From: an uncultured Clostridia bacterium
GTDB lineage: Bacteria; Bacillota; Clostridia; TANB77; CAG-508
Assembly: GCA_948891265.1 (NCBI GenBank)
Contig: CAQUBD010000007.1
Location: 5,643 to 69,642, forward strand
Direction of reading: 5' to 3'
Length of the DNA: 64,000 bases
In this document: piece by piece, positions 34,082-43,619 of the stretch
How the letters are laid out: each line of letters starts with the position of its first letter
How positions within the stretch are numbered: position 1 is the first letter of the stretch
Notes under the pieces: model-generated
What the model was told of the DNA's origin: nothing
What the model saw: only the letters and a program-made list of their open reading frames with translations
Database searches by the model: none
Made by a program: the position numbers and the translations under genes

Positions 34082-35002
34082 CTACTTTTCTATAAATTTT
34101 AAAATGTCTTCATAAACTTCGTCTTTGTTCTTTTCATTCAAAATTTCATGTCTTAAATTATCATATAATCTGTTAGTTATATTTGAATATCCTAACTTTT
34201 TTAAAAATTCTTGACTTTCTAACCATTTTTCTTTATTTATTATTACTGGATCATCACTTCCTGCTATAAAAAATATAGGTATTTGCTTATTATCTAATTT
34301 CCATCCTTTAGTTGTATATATGTCCCCCATTAGTTTAAATAGATTTTCAAAACCATTTGTAGTAAAAATAAATCCACATAATTCGTCTTTATCATATTTT
34401 TCTATTGACTCTTCATTTGCACATACCCATGCATTGGATGATTTTGTGTTTTGCAAGTTTTTATTGTAGTTTCCAAATGCTAGCTTTTGAATAAATTTAC
34501 TTCTATATTTTTCTCCTTTGATAATTTTAATTATCTGACTGATTTTTACAGCAATTTTGCTTAATGGATTTTTACTTGGTGAACCACAAACAATTAGTTT
34601 GTCGATGTCTTTATCATATTTCTTTAAATATTTTCTAACTACCATTGATCCCATACTATGTCCAAATAAAGTGATTTTCTTATTTGGATATTTTTCTTTA
34701 ATGTATTGTGTTATTTGGTGCAAGTCTTCTACTATATATTCAGCTTTGTTGTCATAGAAATATCCTAAGTCTTGTTTTTCTTTTATACTTTCTCCATGTC
34801 CCCTATGGTCGTTTATTATTGTGATATATCCTTTGTTTGTTAAAAATTCCATGAAGTTGTAATATCTTTCTTTGTGTTCTGCCATCCCATGTGATATTTG
34901 GAATATTCCTTTTATTTGTGTCTCTTTTTCTGGTGTGTTTATAGTTATGCTTATTGGTAAGTTGTCGCATTTAGAGTTTATTTTTATTTTTTCTTGTTTC
35001 AT
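34082..35002 (-). CDS. Alpha/beta hydrolase (monoacylglycerol lipase-like, S33)
   Basis: 306 residues. ISHGMAEHKERY (oxyanion region, about 35-46), NDHRGHGES, nucleophile elbow LFGHSMGSMV (Ser about 113), acid in FIAGSDDPVI (about 245) and His in NLRHEILNE (about 285). This pattern is typical of lysophospholipase/monoacylglycerol lipases. Cytoplasmic, no signal peptide. SD AAAGGAGAATTTATTA. It ends 35 bp before the PBP gene, so the two may share a transcript. Confidence 0.93.
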   Translation of the reverse strand: MKQEKIKINSKCDNLPISITINTPEKETQIKGIFQISHGMAEHKERYYNFMEFLTNKGYITIINDHRGHGESIKEKQDLGYFYDNKAEYIVEDLHQITQYIKEKYPNKKITLFGHSMGSMVVRKYLKKYDKDIDKLIVCGSPSKNPLSKIAVKISQIIKIIKGEKYRSKFIQKLAFGNYNKNLQNTKSSNAWVCANEESIEKYDKDELCGFIFTTNGFENLFKLMGDIYTTKGWKLDNKQIPIFFIAGSDDPVIINKEKWLESQEFLKKLGYSNITNRLYDNLRHEILNEKNKDEVYEDILKFIEK

Positions 35003-35327
35003 TAATAAATTCTCCTTTTTTGTTTATTAAAAGTCTATCATTTCTTGTGTGTGTTGTCAATTTTGTTATGTAAAAAAGTACCTATCTTTCAGGTACTCTT
35101 ATATAGTCAAATTTTTAATTTTTGGGTTTTTGTTAATTTTGATTTAATTTGATTTCAAATTTTGAAATAATAAAATTCCGATTAAAATTATCATTATAGA
35201 ATTTAAAATTAAAGCCACTAAAATATTGACTAAATAGAATCATCTATTTATATCATATTTAGTAGCTTTCTGTAAACTATTTTTATTAACTTTCCATCGC
35301 AAATTTCGACAAAATCGTGAGACAAAT
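35003..35327. other. Gene-free spacer with terminators
   Basis: It holds a small hairpin (GTACCT-ATCTTTC-AGGTAC, 35072-35096, T-run on the minus strand) and a longer imperfect hairpin (AAGCCACTAAAATA ... ATTTAGTAGCTTT, about 35212-35273) likely to end the trxB-trxA transcript. No ORF worth annotating. Confidence 0.6.
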
Positions 35328-35642
35328 TTACACTGTCCCTAATGTCTCAATCAATTCTTGTTTGTCTCTAACTCCAACAAATCTTTTTGTTTCTTCTCCA
35401 TTTTTAAAGATAACTATTGTTGGTATGCTCATAATATTGTATTTCATTGCTAAATCTTGATTTTCATCTACATTGATTTTTCCTACTTTAGCTTTTCCTT
35501 CTAGTTCATTTGCAATTTCTTCAACGATTGGTGCCATCATTTTACAAGGTCCACACCAGTCAGCATAAAAGTCTACTAATACTGGTTGTTCTGAGTTTAT
35601 AACTTCTTTTTCAAAGTTATTTGAATCTAATTTTAATTCCAT
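35328..35642 (-). CDS. trxA: Thioredoxin
   Basis: 104 residues. Active site DWCGPCKMM (Cys30, Cys33), cis-Pro in SIPTIVIFKNG (about 73-83) and the C-terminal GVRDKQELIETL. It reduces protein disulfides in the cytoplasm and is itself reduced by the neighbouring reductase. SD GGAGGAAAAATT. It lies 42 bp downstream of the trxB-like gene. Confidence 0.97.
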   Translation of the reverse strand: MELKLDSNNFEKEVINSEQPVLVDFYADWCGPCKMMAPIVEEIANELEGKAKVGKINVDENQDLAMKYNIMSIPTIVIFKNGEETKRFVGVRDKQELIETLGTV

Positions 35643-35684
35643 AATTTTTCCTCCTAATTTTTTATTTTTAATTTATATAAAATT

Positions 35685-36572
35685 TTATAAATTACTTTTA
35701 CTTTCTAGTTTTAAATATCTGATAACTTGTAATCCTGCTTTTGTTCCTTCATATACTGCTTTTGATATTTGATATAATCCACCTGTACAGTCTCCACAGG
35801 CATATAGTCCTTTTACTGTTGTTTCCATATTTTCATTTACTAGTATTTTATCATTTTCAATTTTAGCTCCTATCTTTTTTGCAAATTCTGTGCTTCCTGC
35901 AACTCCTTGGGCTATGAATATTCCATCAACATTTATATTGCTATTGTCTTTGAATTCAACTTTTTCTATTTTGTTTTCTCCACTTAAAGTTTTTATTTCT
36001 TTATCTATTATATCAAATTCTTCGTCTCTATATTCATGTATTTCTTGTCCATTTGTCAATATTTTTATTGTTTTTACTATATTTTTTAATTCTGAAGCTT
36101 CTGATATCGCATAATCTCCATTTCCTATTATTGCTACATCTTTGTTTCTGTAGAAAAATCCGTCACATATTGCACAATAGCTTATTCCTTTTCCTTCATA
36201 TTCGTCTATTTTTTCTATATTAGGTTTGTTCTTTTTGTTTCCTGTTGCTAATATTACTGATTTTCCCATGAATTCATTGTTTAGTGTTTGAACTTTAAAT
36301 ACTTGCCCTGTTTCTATTATATCTATTTGTATGTTTGTAACTTCGTCTTCTAAAATTTCTGTTCCTAGATTCTTTGCTTGTTCTATTCCTGTTTTATATA
36401 ATTTTTCTCCATCTATTCCTTTTTCAAATCCATAATAGTTTTCTATTGTTGTAGCTTTTTCTAATGCTGATTTTTCTTTATATATTATTAGTGTTTTTAA
36501 GTTACTTCTGACTGTATATAAACTTGCTGATATTCCTGCAGGTCCTGCCCCTACTATTATTACATCGTACAT
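35685..36572 (-). CDS. trxB: Thioredoxin reductase-like flavoprotein
   Basis: 295 residues. FAD motif GAGPAGISASLYT (8-20), redox pair CAIC (133-136), second nucleotide-binding site IIGNGDYAISEA (about 147-158) and the C-terminal FAD block GLYACGDCTGGLYQISKAVYEG. The NADPH helix lacks the usual GGGxSA and HRRxxxR motifs (GNGDYA here, and no clear RR), so the electron donor may not be NADPH; ferredoxin-linked homologues exist in Clostridia. It shares a transcript with trxA and follows dgkA. Confidence 0.9.
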   Translation of the reverse strand: MYDVIIVGAGPAGISASLYTVRSNLKTLIIYKEKSALEKATTIENYYGFEKGIDGEKLYKTGIEQAKNLGTEILEDEVTNIQIDIIETGQVFKVQTLNNEFMGKSVILATGNKKNKPNIEKIDEYEGKGISYCAICDGFFYRNKDVAIIGNGDYAISEASELKNIVKTIKILTNGQEIHEYRDEEFDIIDKEIKTLSGENKIEKVEFKDNSNINVDGIFIAQGVAGSTEFAKKIGAKIENDKILVNENMETTVKGLYACGDCTGGLYQISKAVYEGTKAGLQVIRYLKLESKSNL

Positions 36573-36596
36573 GCATATTCCTCCAATTGCTATATT

Positions 36597-36944
36597 TTAA
36601 ATAATTTTTGGTATAAAAATTATTAATCCTATTATTGCAGCTGATATTGCTGATACTAATACCGCTCCTGCTGCTGTGTCTTTTGCTATTTTTGCTTTTG
36701 GATCTTTTTCTTGTGTTATTAAGTCTATTGTGTTTTCTATTGCTGTATTTACTAGTTCTAATGATATTACAAGTCCAAATAGAATAGTACATATTATCCA
36801 TTCTATTTTGCTTATTTTTAGTACTATTCCCATTATTATTACTAATATCATTATACTTATATGTATTTTCATATTTCGTTCTTTATTTATTGCTGTAATT
36901 ATTCCTTCTATTGCATATTTAAAGCTTTTTATTGTTTTCTTCAT
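36597..36944 (-). CDS. dgkA: Undecaprenol/diacylglycerol kinase
   Basis: The frame opens at GTG 36953, but AGGTGATTAAA is the SD for the ATG at 36944, giving 115 residues (MKKTIKSFKYAIEG). Three membrane helices and the conserved catalytic blocks ELVNTAIENTIDLI (about 65-78) and AKIAKDTAAGAVLV (about 87-100). Gram-positive members phosphorylate undecaprenol to recycle the cell-wall carrier. In a row with trxB and trxA. Confidence 0.93.
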   Translation of the reverse strand: MKKTIKSFKYAIEGIITAINKERNMKIHISIMILVIIMGIVLKISKIEWIICTILFGLVISLELVNTAIENTIDLITQEKDPKAKIAKDTAAGAVLVSAISAAIIGLIIFIPKII

Positions 36945-37069
36945 TTTAATCACCTAATTTATTTATATACTTTAATTTATTATATATTATAACTTTTTGG
37001 ATAAACTGTAATTTCAAAAGAACTAAACTTAAATATAATTTTTTAAGTTTAAATATTTCCTCTCTGACA

Positions 37070-37744
37070 TTAAATTACATACAATAATACACAGAAAAAT
37101 TGTAATATACTTCCTAATAAAATAAATAAATGAAATATTGAATGCATGTATTTTTTCTTTTTTCCAACTCCATATAATATAGCTCCAATAGTATATGCAA
37201 CTCCACCTGCAACTAATAATATAACTCCTGTCATTCCTAGTAATTTAGGTAATAGACCAACTGTAAAAATAATGCACCATCCCATTGCTAAATAACATAT
37301 CATTGAAAATACTTTATATTTTTTTATATCTATAGAATTTAATACTACTCCTAAAACTGCCATAGCCCATATAGTTCCAAAAATTGTCCATCCTAATACT
37401 GAATTGTATTCTCTAAATGTTACTAAACAAAATGGTGTATATGACCCTGCTATTAACAAAAATATTGAACAGTGATCTAATATTTGAAATACTTTTTTAG
37501 CCTTACCTTGTGGTCTTAGTCCATGATATATACTAGACATTGTATACAATAATATCATTGATACTCCATATATTATAGAGCCTATTACTGCATACCCATT
37601 TTTATGTATTGCTGAAAATACAATACATAATATTAAAACAACTACTCCAAACGCTCCTCCTACTATATGTGAAACCATATTAAAGATTTCTTCTCCTTTT
37701 GTATATATTGGTAATATCCTATCTTTTAATTTTGTTCTTGTCAT
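37070..37744 (-). CDS. Hemolysin III family / PAQR-type membrane protein
   Basis: 224 residues, seven membrane helices. Conserved metal-site residues: SSIYHGL (about 70), LDHCSIFLLIAGSYTPF (about 89-105) and the C-terminal HSIFHLFILLGS (about 201-212), as expected for the Zn-dependent hydrolase fold of CREST/PAQR proteins. Biological role in bacteria is unclear; membrane lipid homeostasis has been proposed for relatives. SD AAGGAGGAAAA. Its own promoter region is shared with the MITE-like element upstream. Confidence 0.93.
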   Translation of the reverse strand: MTRTKLKDRILPIYTKGEEIFNMVSHIVGGAFGVVVLILCIVFSAIHKNGYAVIGSIIYGVSMILLYTMSSIYHGLRPQGKAKKVFQILDHCSIFLLIAGSYTPFCLVTFREYNSVLGWTIFGTIWAMAVLGVVLNSIDIKKYKVFSMICYLAMGWCIIFTVGLLPKLLGMTGVILLVAGGVAYTIGAILYGVGKKKKYMHSIFHLFILLGSILQFFCVLLYVI

Positions 37745-37844
37745 TTTTCCTCCTTAAAATCCATTTCTACTTATATATTTTTAAATTACTTTTTTATTAT
37801 ACCATAAAAAAACAATTTAAAAACCTTTTTATAGAAATTGCTTA

Positions 37845-38049
37845 AAAATTAGTTTGGTCATATAGACCATATACTTTTTGATTTTAACTTTAATAAATAT
37901 AATTAATATACAGCTGACGCTTGATTGGAATGAGATTTAGAATTTGTTTTTGCTATAAAATGAGGAATGCTCAGGGAAAAAGTTTATTATATTTATTAAA
38001 TAAGGAATCACTTTAAAACGATTCTGGTCTATATGACCAAATTAATTTT
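37845..38049. repeat. MITE-like element with 26-bp terminal inverted repeats
   Basis: The ends AAAAATTAGTTTGGTCATAT... (from 37845) and ...ATATGACCAAATTAATTTTT (to 38049) are inverted copies over 26 bp with one mismatch. Each end also holds its own small palindrome (TGGTCATATAGACCA, TGGTCTATATGACCA). The 150-bp interior has no ORF. It sits in the divergent spacer between the hemolysin III and zinc-ribbon genes (37745-38170), which holds nothing else. A flanking TAAAAATTA / AATTTTTAAT context may hide an AT target duplication. Confidence 0.7.
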
Positions 38050-38170
38050 TAATAATTCTTCATAAACCTTTTTTACTAATTTTCAAAAACACTTCCTATT
38101 TTCTACAAAATGTGATAGAATACATCTAAACAAAAAATAAAATCAAAAGATGAATTAGGAGGATTTAATT

Positions 38171-38410
38171 ATGGAATTTAACAAATGTAGTAGATGTGGG
38201 AACTTTTTTGTATCAAATGATGATGTATGTCCAAAATGCAAAACTAAGGATACTCTAGAATTTGAAACATTCAAAACATATATAGCAGAAAATGGTATAA
38301 CTAATAATTTAGATGTTTTATCTAGTGAAACTGGAATAAGTGTAAAAAATATAAATAGATTTTTAGATTATACAGGTAATAATTTGAGAGACAAAACTAT
38401 AAAATTATAG
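38171..38410 (+). CDS. Small zinc-ribbon regulator-like protein (79 aa)
   Basis: Four cysteines, CSRCGNFF ... CPKCKTKD (residues 6-9 and 22-25), form a zinc ribbon, followed by a helix-turn-helix-like segment (NLDVLSSETGISVKNINRFLDY). The layout matches the YvyF/TIGR03826 family associated with flagellar operons in Bacilli, but no flagellar genes are here, so the role is unknown. SD TTAGGAGGATTTAATT; promoter TGTGATAGAATAC upstream. It is followed 56 bp later by tyrS. Confidence 0.75.
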   Translation: MEFNKCSRCGNFFVSNDDVCPKCKTKDTLEFETFKTYIAENGITNNLDVLSSETGISVKNINRFLDYTGNNLRDKTIKL

Positions 38411-38465
38411 CTTCTATATTAATTATTAATTTCAGATATTTATTTTTAGAAAGGATGTAATATAA

Positions 38466-39680
38466 ATGACAAACGTATTTGATATTTTAGAAGAAAGAGG
38501 ATATATTGAGCAAATGACTCATCCAAAAGAAATAAAAGAACTTTTTGGAAAGGAATGTGTTCCTTTTTATATAGGAATAGACCCTACTGCAAACAGTTTG
38601 CATGTTGGTCACTTTGTTTCTTTAATGGTTGCAAGTCATATGCAAAAATGTGGTCATAAACCAATTATCTTAGTTGGTGGAGGTACTGCTATAATTGGAG
38701 ACCCTTCTGGTAAAACAGATATGAGAAAAATGCTTTCAAGAGAAGAAATTAGCGAAAATGTCACATGCATAAAAAAACAGATTGAAAAATTTGTAAGCTT
38801 TGAAGGAGAAAATGCTGCTATTATAGTTAATAATGCTGACTGGCTTTCAGATATAAAGTTTGTTGATTTTATGAGAGAAATAGGTAGCCTTTTCTCTGTT
38901 AATAAAATGCTTGCTGCAGAATGCTATAAGCAAAGATTAGAAACTGGTCTAACTTTTTTTGAAATGAGTTATATGCTTATGCAGTCTTATGACTTTTTAC
39001 ATTTATATGAAACATATGGATGTAAATTAGAAATGGGAGGAAACGACCAATGGTCTAATATTATTGGCGGTGTTGATTTAATAAGAAAAATTGGTAAAGA
39101 TGATTCTTTTGGTTTAACATTTAAACTTCTTACTACTAAAGAAGGTAAAAAAATGGGTAAAACTGAAAAAGGTGCTTTATGGTTAGATGCTGAAAAAACT
39201 TCTCCATATGAATTTTATCAATATTGGAGAAATGTTGAGGATGATAGTGTCGAAAATGTTTTAAAATTATTAACATTTTTACCTATGGAAAAAATAAAAG
39301 AGTTATCTGCTTTAAAAGATGAACGTATAAATGAGGCTAAAAAAATTGCTGCATTTGAAATTACTAAATTAGTTCATGGTGAAGAAGAAGCAAAAAAAGC
39401 TGAGGAAGCTTCTAATGCCCTATTCTCGGGAAAAGGTAATTTAGATAATATACCTACTGTTGATTTAAATGGAAATAAAAATATTTCTATTGTTGATGCT
39501 ATTATTTTAACAGGTATCGCTCCTTCTAAAGGACAAGCTAGAACTTTAATTAATCAAGGTGGTATTTCTCTAAATGATGAAAAAATTAGTGATATTAATT
39601 ATGTTCTTTCTGATAAAGATTTTACTAATGGCTATGCTATCTTGAAAAAAGGTAAAAAAATATTTTATAAATTAGTTTAA
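38466..39680 (+). CDS. tyrS: Tyrosyl-tRNA synthetase
   Basis: 404 residues, the class I TyrRS-Z like form. HVGHFVSLMVASHM (HIGH, about 48), GGNDQWSNIIGG (about 193) and KMGKTEKGALWL (KMSKS, about 229); a C-terminal S4 RNA-binding domain (about 345-404, SKGQARTLINQGGISLN). It charges tRNA-Tyr. No T-box leader is present in the 56-bp gap upstream, which is unusual for clostridial tyrS. Confidence 0.97.
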   Translation: MTNVFDILEERGYIEQMTHPKEIKELFGKECVPFYIGIDPTANSLHVGHFVSLMVASHMQKCGHKPIILVGGGTAIIGDPSGKTDMRKMLSREEISENVTCIKKQIEKFVSFEGENAAIIVNNADWLSDIKFVDFMREIGSLFSVNKMLAAECYKQRLETGLTFFEMSYMLMQSYDFLHLYETYGCKLEMGGNDQWSNIIGGVDLIRKIGKDDSFGLTFKLLTTKEGKKMGKTEKGALWLDAEKTSPYEFYQYWRNVEDDSVENVLKLLTFLPMEKIKELSALKDERINEAKKIAAFEITKLVHGEEEAKKAEEASNALFSGKGNLDNIPTVDLNGNKNISIVDAIILTGIAPSKGQARTLINQGGISLNDEKISDINYVLSDKDFTNGYAILKKGKKIFYKLV

Positions 39681-39689
39681 GAACATTTA

Positions 39690-39721
39690 AGAAGGCTTTG
39701 GTTATTCCAAAGCCTTCTTTC
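39690..39721. terminator. Bidirectional terminator
   Basis: AGAAGGCTTTGG-TTATT-CCAAAGCCTTCT with T-rich flanks on both sides, between convergent tyrS and the UPF0182 gene. Confidence 0.92.
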
Positions 39722-39727
39722 TTACTT

Positions 39728-42559
39728 CTAATCAGCAATTCTATTTTCATTGTTTATTTCATTTACAGAATTAGAAATTGTATTATCTATTTCATTTTCT
39801 TCTTTTTTTATCTTATCTTCTCTAGCTTTTTCTTCCTCTTTCTTCTTATCTTCTTTTGTCTTTTCTTGTTCTAAAGAATCTATTAAACTTTGAAGTTTTT
39901 TAATATCTGTTCCCATAAGTTCCCAGTCTTTATTTCCTGTTGACTCTGACAAATTCTTATTAGCTTTAACTATTGCATCTATTAAACCATCAATATCATC
40001 TGTATTTTCTACTTCTATATTTGAAGCATCATTTGATAATAAATTATTTAAAGCTTCTTCTAAATTGTCACCTATTGCAACTTTATTACCAGAAGCAACT
40101 ATTATCTTTTTTACCATTGGTATTTTTGATTCATCATTTAGCATAGTTTGATAAATTGTCTCAACATATAATAAGCTATTATTAATTGGAACTACTACCA
40201 TATCCTTTGTAACTCTAGTTCCGGTTTTATTTAAACTTTGTATTTCTGTATAAATCTGTTCGTCTTGTTCTATTTGATTGTCTAATTGCATTGGTCCTAA
40301 TATATTACTGTCTTGTGAAAATTTATATAGTTTTAATTTATTTGAACTTCCTTGTGTTGTTCCAACTAAATAAGCTATTAAATTTTGTTTTGAGTCTGGT
40401 GTATATATTTGTATTAAACCAATTTCATTTTCTCCGTTTTTATTAATCATTGTATAATATGGTTTCAATATTGTTCCTGTTGATTTTAATATTATTGTAT
40501 TATTATATTTTGCAATATCCCATAAATCATCTGATCTATATAATACATCTGCTTTCACATTATGGTATACTTTTAAAAGTTGTGCTTGAACATTATATAA
40601 ATATTGTGGATAAATAAAGTGGTCTGCTATATCTTGTGATATTTCTTCATTTTTAAATAATGTTGGATAGCATGCTTTATACGCCATTGCTATTGGGTCT
40701 GTTTCATCTGTTATATAAAATTTCATTGTTCCATCATATGCGTCAATTATTACTTTCACTGAGTTTCTTATATAATTTATTTTTTCCTTTATGTTATCAT
40801 GTTCTATCGCTATATATTGTGAATAAGGATATTTATTAGATACTGTATATGCATCTAATACCCACATAATTTTTCCATCATCATTTACTACTGTATATGG
40901 ATTTTCATCATATATTAAATAAGGCATTACTTTTTTTGCTCTTTTTATTATATTTCTGTTAATTAGAATTTTGCTTTCCTTTGTTATCTCATTTGAAAAT
41001 GCTAGTTTTAAATCTCCATTTCTTATCCCTAAAACTAATCTATCTATAAATCCTAATTGTAATCCTGCTTCTCCTGAATATATTGATGTATGGTCAACTC
41101 CATATTCATCTGTATAATCATATTCTTTTTTGTTTTTTATATTTGTTGCTATTGTGTCATTAGTGTCTAGTCCAAAATATATTTCTTGTTTTGATGTACC
41201 TAATTTATCATCTTTTCCTGTTACATCTTTTTGAAAATATGTTAACGCACCTATATCTGTTACATCTGTTGCAGATACAGCAATCTGTCCCATACCGTGT
41301 GTATATTCATATGTTTTATTATTATATGTTCTACCTAAATTTGTCATCTCCCTAGGTGATATATATAATAATTTATCTTTTCCAGAAATTCTATATTTTG
41401 CAATATTTGCATTTCTATATGAATAATAACCTGTTCCTGTTTGATTATCTTCTAATGTCTTTAATACAACATCAGCATTTAAAATTTTTATATTATCAAT
41501 TATGTCAGTATTGTTAAAAACTTCTTGTTCTGTAATTGTTCCTGTACTTTCTATGCTTTCTTCTTCTATATCTATATTATAAGCATTTTTTGTATACTTT
41601 ATATTATTAGACAAATATTTCTTTTCTTTATCTAATGTATTTGATTTTACGAATATTATATTAAATACAATTAGTAGTACAAACATTACTACTAAATAAC
41701 CTGGTATTACTGCTACATTTCTAATAACTTTATATGTATTTCCTTTTTTAAATGCACTTATTGCTCTAATTGCAAAAACTACAATAACTACTGAAAATCC
41801 TAAATATAGCCATCTTTGAAACATTAAATCTGTATATCCTGCTCCTATAACTTCAATATTTTGAGCCTTGTCTGTTTGATTTTTTATAGTAAGCATTTTA
41901 CTAAGTGATATATTTGTTATATTTAAAGCTGTAAATAATGCTACTCCTACTATTACTAATGTTAGATTTCTTAATAATTTTTTTATAAATAAGCTGTCCT
42001 TTAACATTTTCCCATCAACGCCATCAAAATATTTGTTAAATACTATTACATAATAAATTGCCATATAAACTGTTAAACCTATTATTATTCCTATAAAGTA
42101 TAATAATAGAGTCTCTATTAATGGTTTTTGAAAAATGTAAAATGATATATCAAATCCAAATGCTGGATCTGTAATACCAAATGCTGCATTACTTGAACAT
42201 AACAATATTCTTTCCATTAAAACGTTAGACATTAAGGAACTTACTATTAGTGATATTATAAAAGCTATAGATTTATTTAATAGTTTTGGTATTTCTTTGT
42301 TTTCTTTTTTAAAAAAATCTTTTAGTCCTTTCTTTATTCCTCTATTTGTGAAATATATTAAAATATATAATACTATAAAATTTATTCCTAAAATTATATA
42401 CTTGTAGTTCAAATTCGTTAGAAAAACTTGTACATAATTCTCTCCTAATTCTTTATATTGTAAATATGTTCCTCTTAAACTAATTACACTTATTATTGAA
42501 AATATTACTAGGAATAGTAATACTACTATTATTCTTGTTTTACTTCTTTTCTTTTCCAT
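39728..42559 (-). CDS. UPF0182 family large membrane protein
   Basis: The frame opens at 42571 but ATGGAGGTAAAA is the SD of the ATG at 42559, so 943 residues. Seven to nine membrane helices occupy about 1-320, then a large extracytoplasmic part with family blocks (RYRISGKDKLLYISPREM, TYEYTHGMGQIAVSATDV, QLGFIDRLVLGIRNGDLKL, YPQYLYNVQAQLLKVYHN). The C-terminal 70 residues are a charged coiled coil (EQEKTKEDKKKEEEKARE). Function is unknown in all bacteria. Upstream is a partial CGCTTCG repeat and ftsY. Confidence 0.93.
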   Translation of the reverse strand: MEKKRSKTRIIVVLLFLVIFSIISVISLRGTYLQYKELGENYVQVFLTNLNYKYIILGINFIVLYILIYFTNRGIKKGLKDFFKKENKEIPKLLNKSIAFIISLIVSSLMSNVLMERILLCSSNAAFGITDPAFGFDISFYIFQKPLIETLLLYFIGIIIGLTVYMAIYYVIVFNKYFDGVDGKMLKDSLFIKKLLRNLTLVIVGVALFTALNITNISLSKMLTIKNQTDKAQNIEVIGAGYTDLMFQRWLYLGFSVVIVVFAIRAISAFKKGNTYKVIRNVAVIPGYLVVMFVLLIVFNIIFVKSNTLDKEKKYLSNNIKYTKNAYNIDIEEESIESTGTITEQEVFNNTDIIDNIKILNADVVLKTLEDNQTGTGYYSYRNANIAKYRISGKDKLLYISPREMTNLGRTYNNKTYEYTHGMGQIAVSATDVTDIGALTYFQKDVTGKDDKLGTSKQEIYFGLDTNDTIATNIKNKKEYDYTDEYGVDHTSIYSGEAGLQLGFIDRLVLGIRNGDLKLAFSNEITKESKILINRNIIKRAKKVMPYLIYDENPYTVVNDDGKIMWVLDAYTVSNKYPYSQYIAIEHDNIKEKINYIRNSVKVIIDAYDGTMKFYITDETDPIAMAYKACYPTLFKNEEISQDIADHFIYPQYLYNVQAQLLKVYHNVKADVLYRSDDLWDIAKYNNTIILKSTGTILKPYYTMINKNGENEIGLIQIYTPDSKQNLIAYLVGTTQGSSNKLKLYKFSQDSNILGPMQLDNQIEQDEQIYTEIQSLNKTGTRVTKDMVVVPINNSLLYVETIYQTMLNDESKIPMVKKIIVASGNKVAIGDNLEEALNNLLSNDASNIEVENTDDIDGLIDAIVKANKNLSESTGNKDWELMGTDIKKLQSLIDSLEQEKTKEDKKKEEEKAREDKIKKEENEIDNTISNSVNEINNENRIAD

Positions 42560-42576
42560 TTTTACCTCCATGTCCT

Positions 42577-42645
42577 TTCGCTTCGCTCATCATAAAATAA
42601 GAAATTTTCAATTTCTTATTTTACAAATTTGGGACACATCTTAAA
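42577..42645. repeat. Partial CGCTTCG and GGGAC repeats between ftsY and UPF0182
   Basis: CTTTCGCTTCGCTCATCAT is followed by a hairpin (AAATAAGAAATTTTC/AATTTCTTATTTT) and TTTGGGACACATCTTAAAT. The order CGCTTCG repeat then GGGAC repeat is the same as at 27.75-27.93 kb. Confidence 0.6.
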
Positions 42646-43546
42646 TTATTGCTTTTACAAAATCTTCTGAATTAAAGATTTCCATGTCATCAATTTGTTC
42701 TCCGACTCCTATAAATTTTACAGGAATTTTGTTTTCCTCTACTATCCCTATAACTACTCCACCTTTTGCTGTTCCGTCCAATTTGGTAAGTACTATTCCT
42801 GTAATATCTGCTTCTTGTTTAAATGCTTTTACTTGTTGTATTGCATTTTGTCCTGTTGTTCCATCTATTACAAGCAATACTTCTTTATCTGAGTCTGGCA
42901 TTTCTTTATTTATAACTTTTTGGATTTTATTTAACTCGTCCATCAAATATTTCTTATTATGTAATCTTCCTGCTGTATCTACTATCAATATATCTGCTCC
43001 TAATTCTTTTGTTTTCTTGATTGCATCAAATACAACTGATGCAGGGTCAATACCTTCTTCTCTTTTTACAATATCTGCTCCTGCCCTTTTTGACCATATT
43101 TCTAGTTGTTCTACTGCTGCTGCTCTAAATGTATCTGCTGCTGCAACAACTACTTTTTTTCCATCTCTTGCTAGTCTACTTGCCATTTTTCCTATAGATG
43201 TTGTTTTTCCTACTCCATTTACTCCTATAACTAGTATTACTGATGGCTTTGTATTTAATTTTAAGCTTATATCTGTTATGTCTAGTATCTTTTGCATCTC
43301 TTCTCTTAAAGCTTTTTTTACATCTTCTTCGTCTTGTATTTTTTCTTTTTTTATTCTTTCTCTTAAATTTGATATTATTTTTATTGATGTATCCATTCCT
43401 ATATCTGACATTATTAGTACTTCTTCTAATTCATCTAAAAAGTTTTCATCTACTTTTCTAAAATTACTAAATACATTATTTATTTTTTCATCAAATGATG
43501 TTTTTGTTTTATTTAAACCTGTTTTTAATTTATTAAAAAATCCCAT
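42641..43546 (-). CDS. ftsY: Signal recognition particle receptor FtsY
   Basis: 301 residues, an NG-domain form without the acidic N-terminal extension. G motifs: GVNGVGKTTSIGKMASRLA (G1, about 108), AADTFRAAAVEQLEIW (G2), DTAGRLHNK (G3) and TKLDGTAKGG (G4, about 252). GTPase that docks SRP-ribosome complexes at the membrane. SD GAGGAGAGATT. ffh is not in the window. Confidence 0.97.
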   Translation of the reverse strand: MGFFNKLKTGLNKTKTSFDEKINNVFSNFRKVDENFLDELEEVLIMSDIGMDTSIKIISNLRERIKKEKIQDEEDVKKALREEMQKILDITDISLKLNTKPSVILVIGVNGVGKTTSIGKMASRLARDGKKVVVAAADTFRAAAVEQLEIWSKRAGADIVKREEGIDPASVVFDAIKKTKELGADILIVDTAGRLHNKKYLMDELNKIQKVINKEMPDSDKEVLLVIDGTTGQNAIQQVKAFKQEADITGIVLTKLDGTAKGGVVIGIVEENKIPVKFIGVGEQIDDMEIFNSEDFVKAII

Positions 43547-43619
43547 AATCTCTCCTCATACATTTTTTGATGTTTTTATATTAACATATTACATATATTT
43601 TTTCAAGTTTTATATAATT

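Noticed and set aside
38049..38465. T-box riboswitch upstream of tyrS
   Set aside because: No T-box sequence or long leader was found; the gap to the preceding gene is 56 bp.
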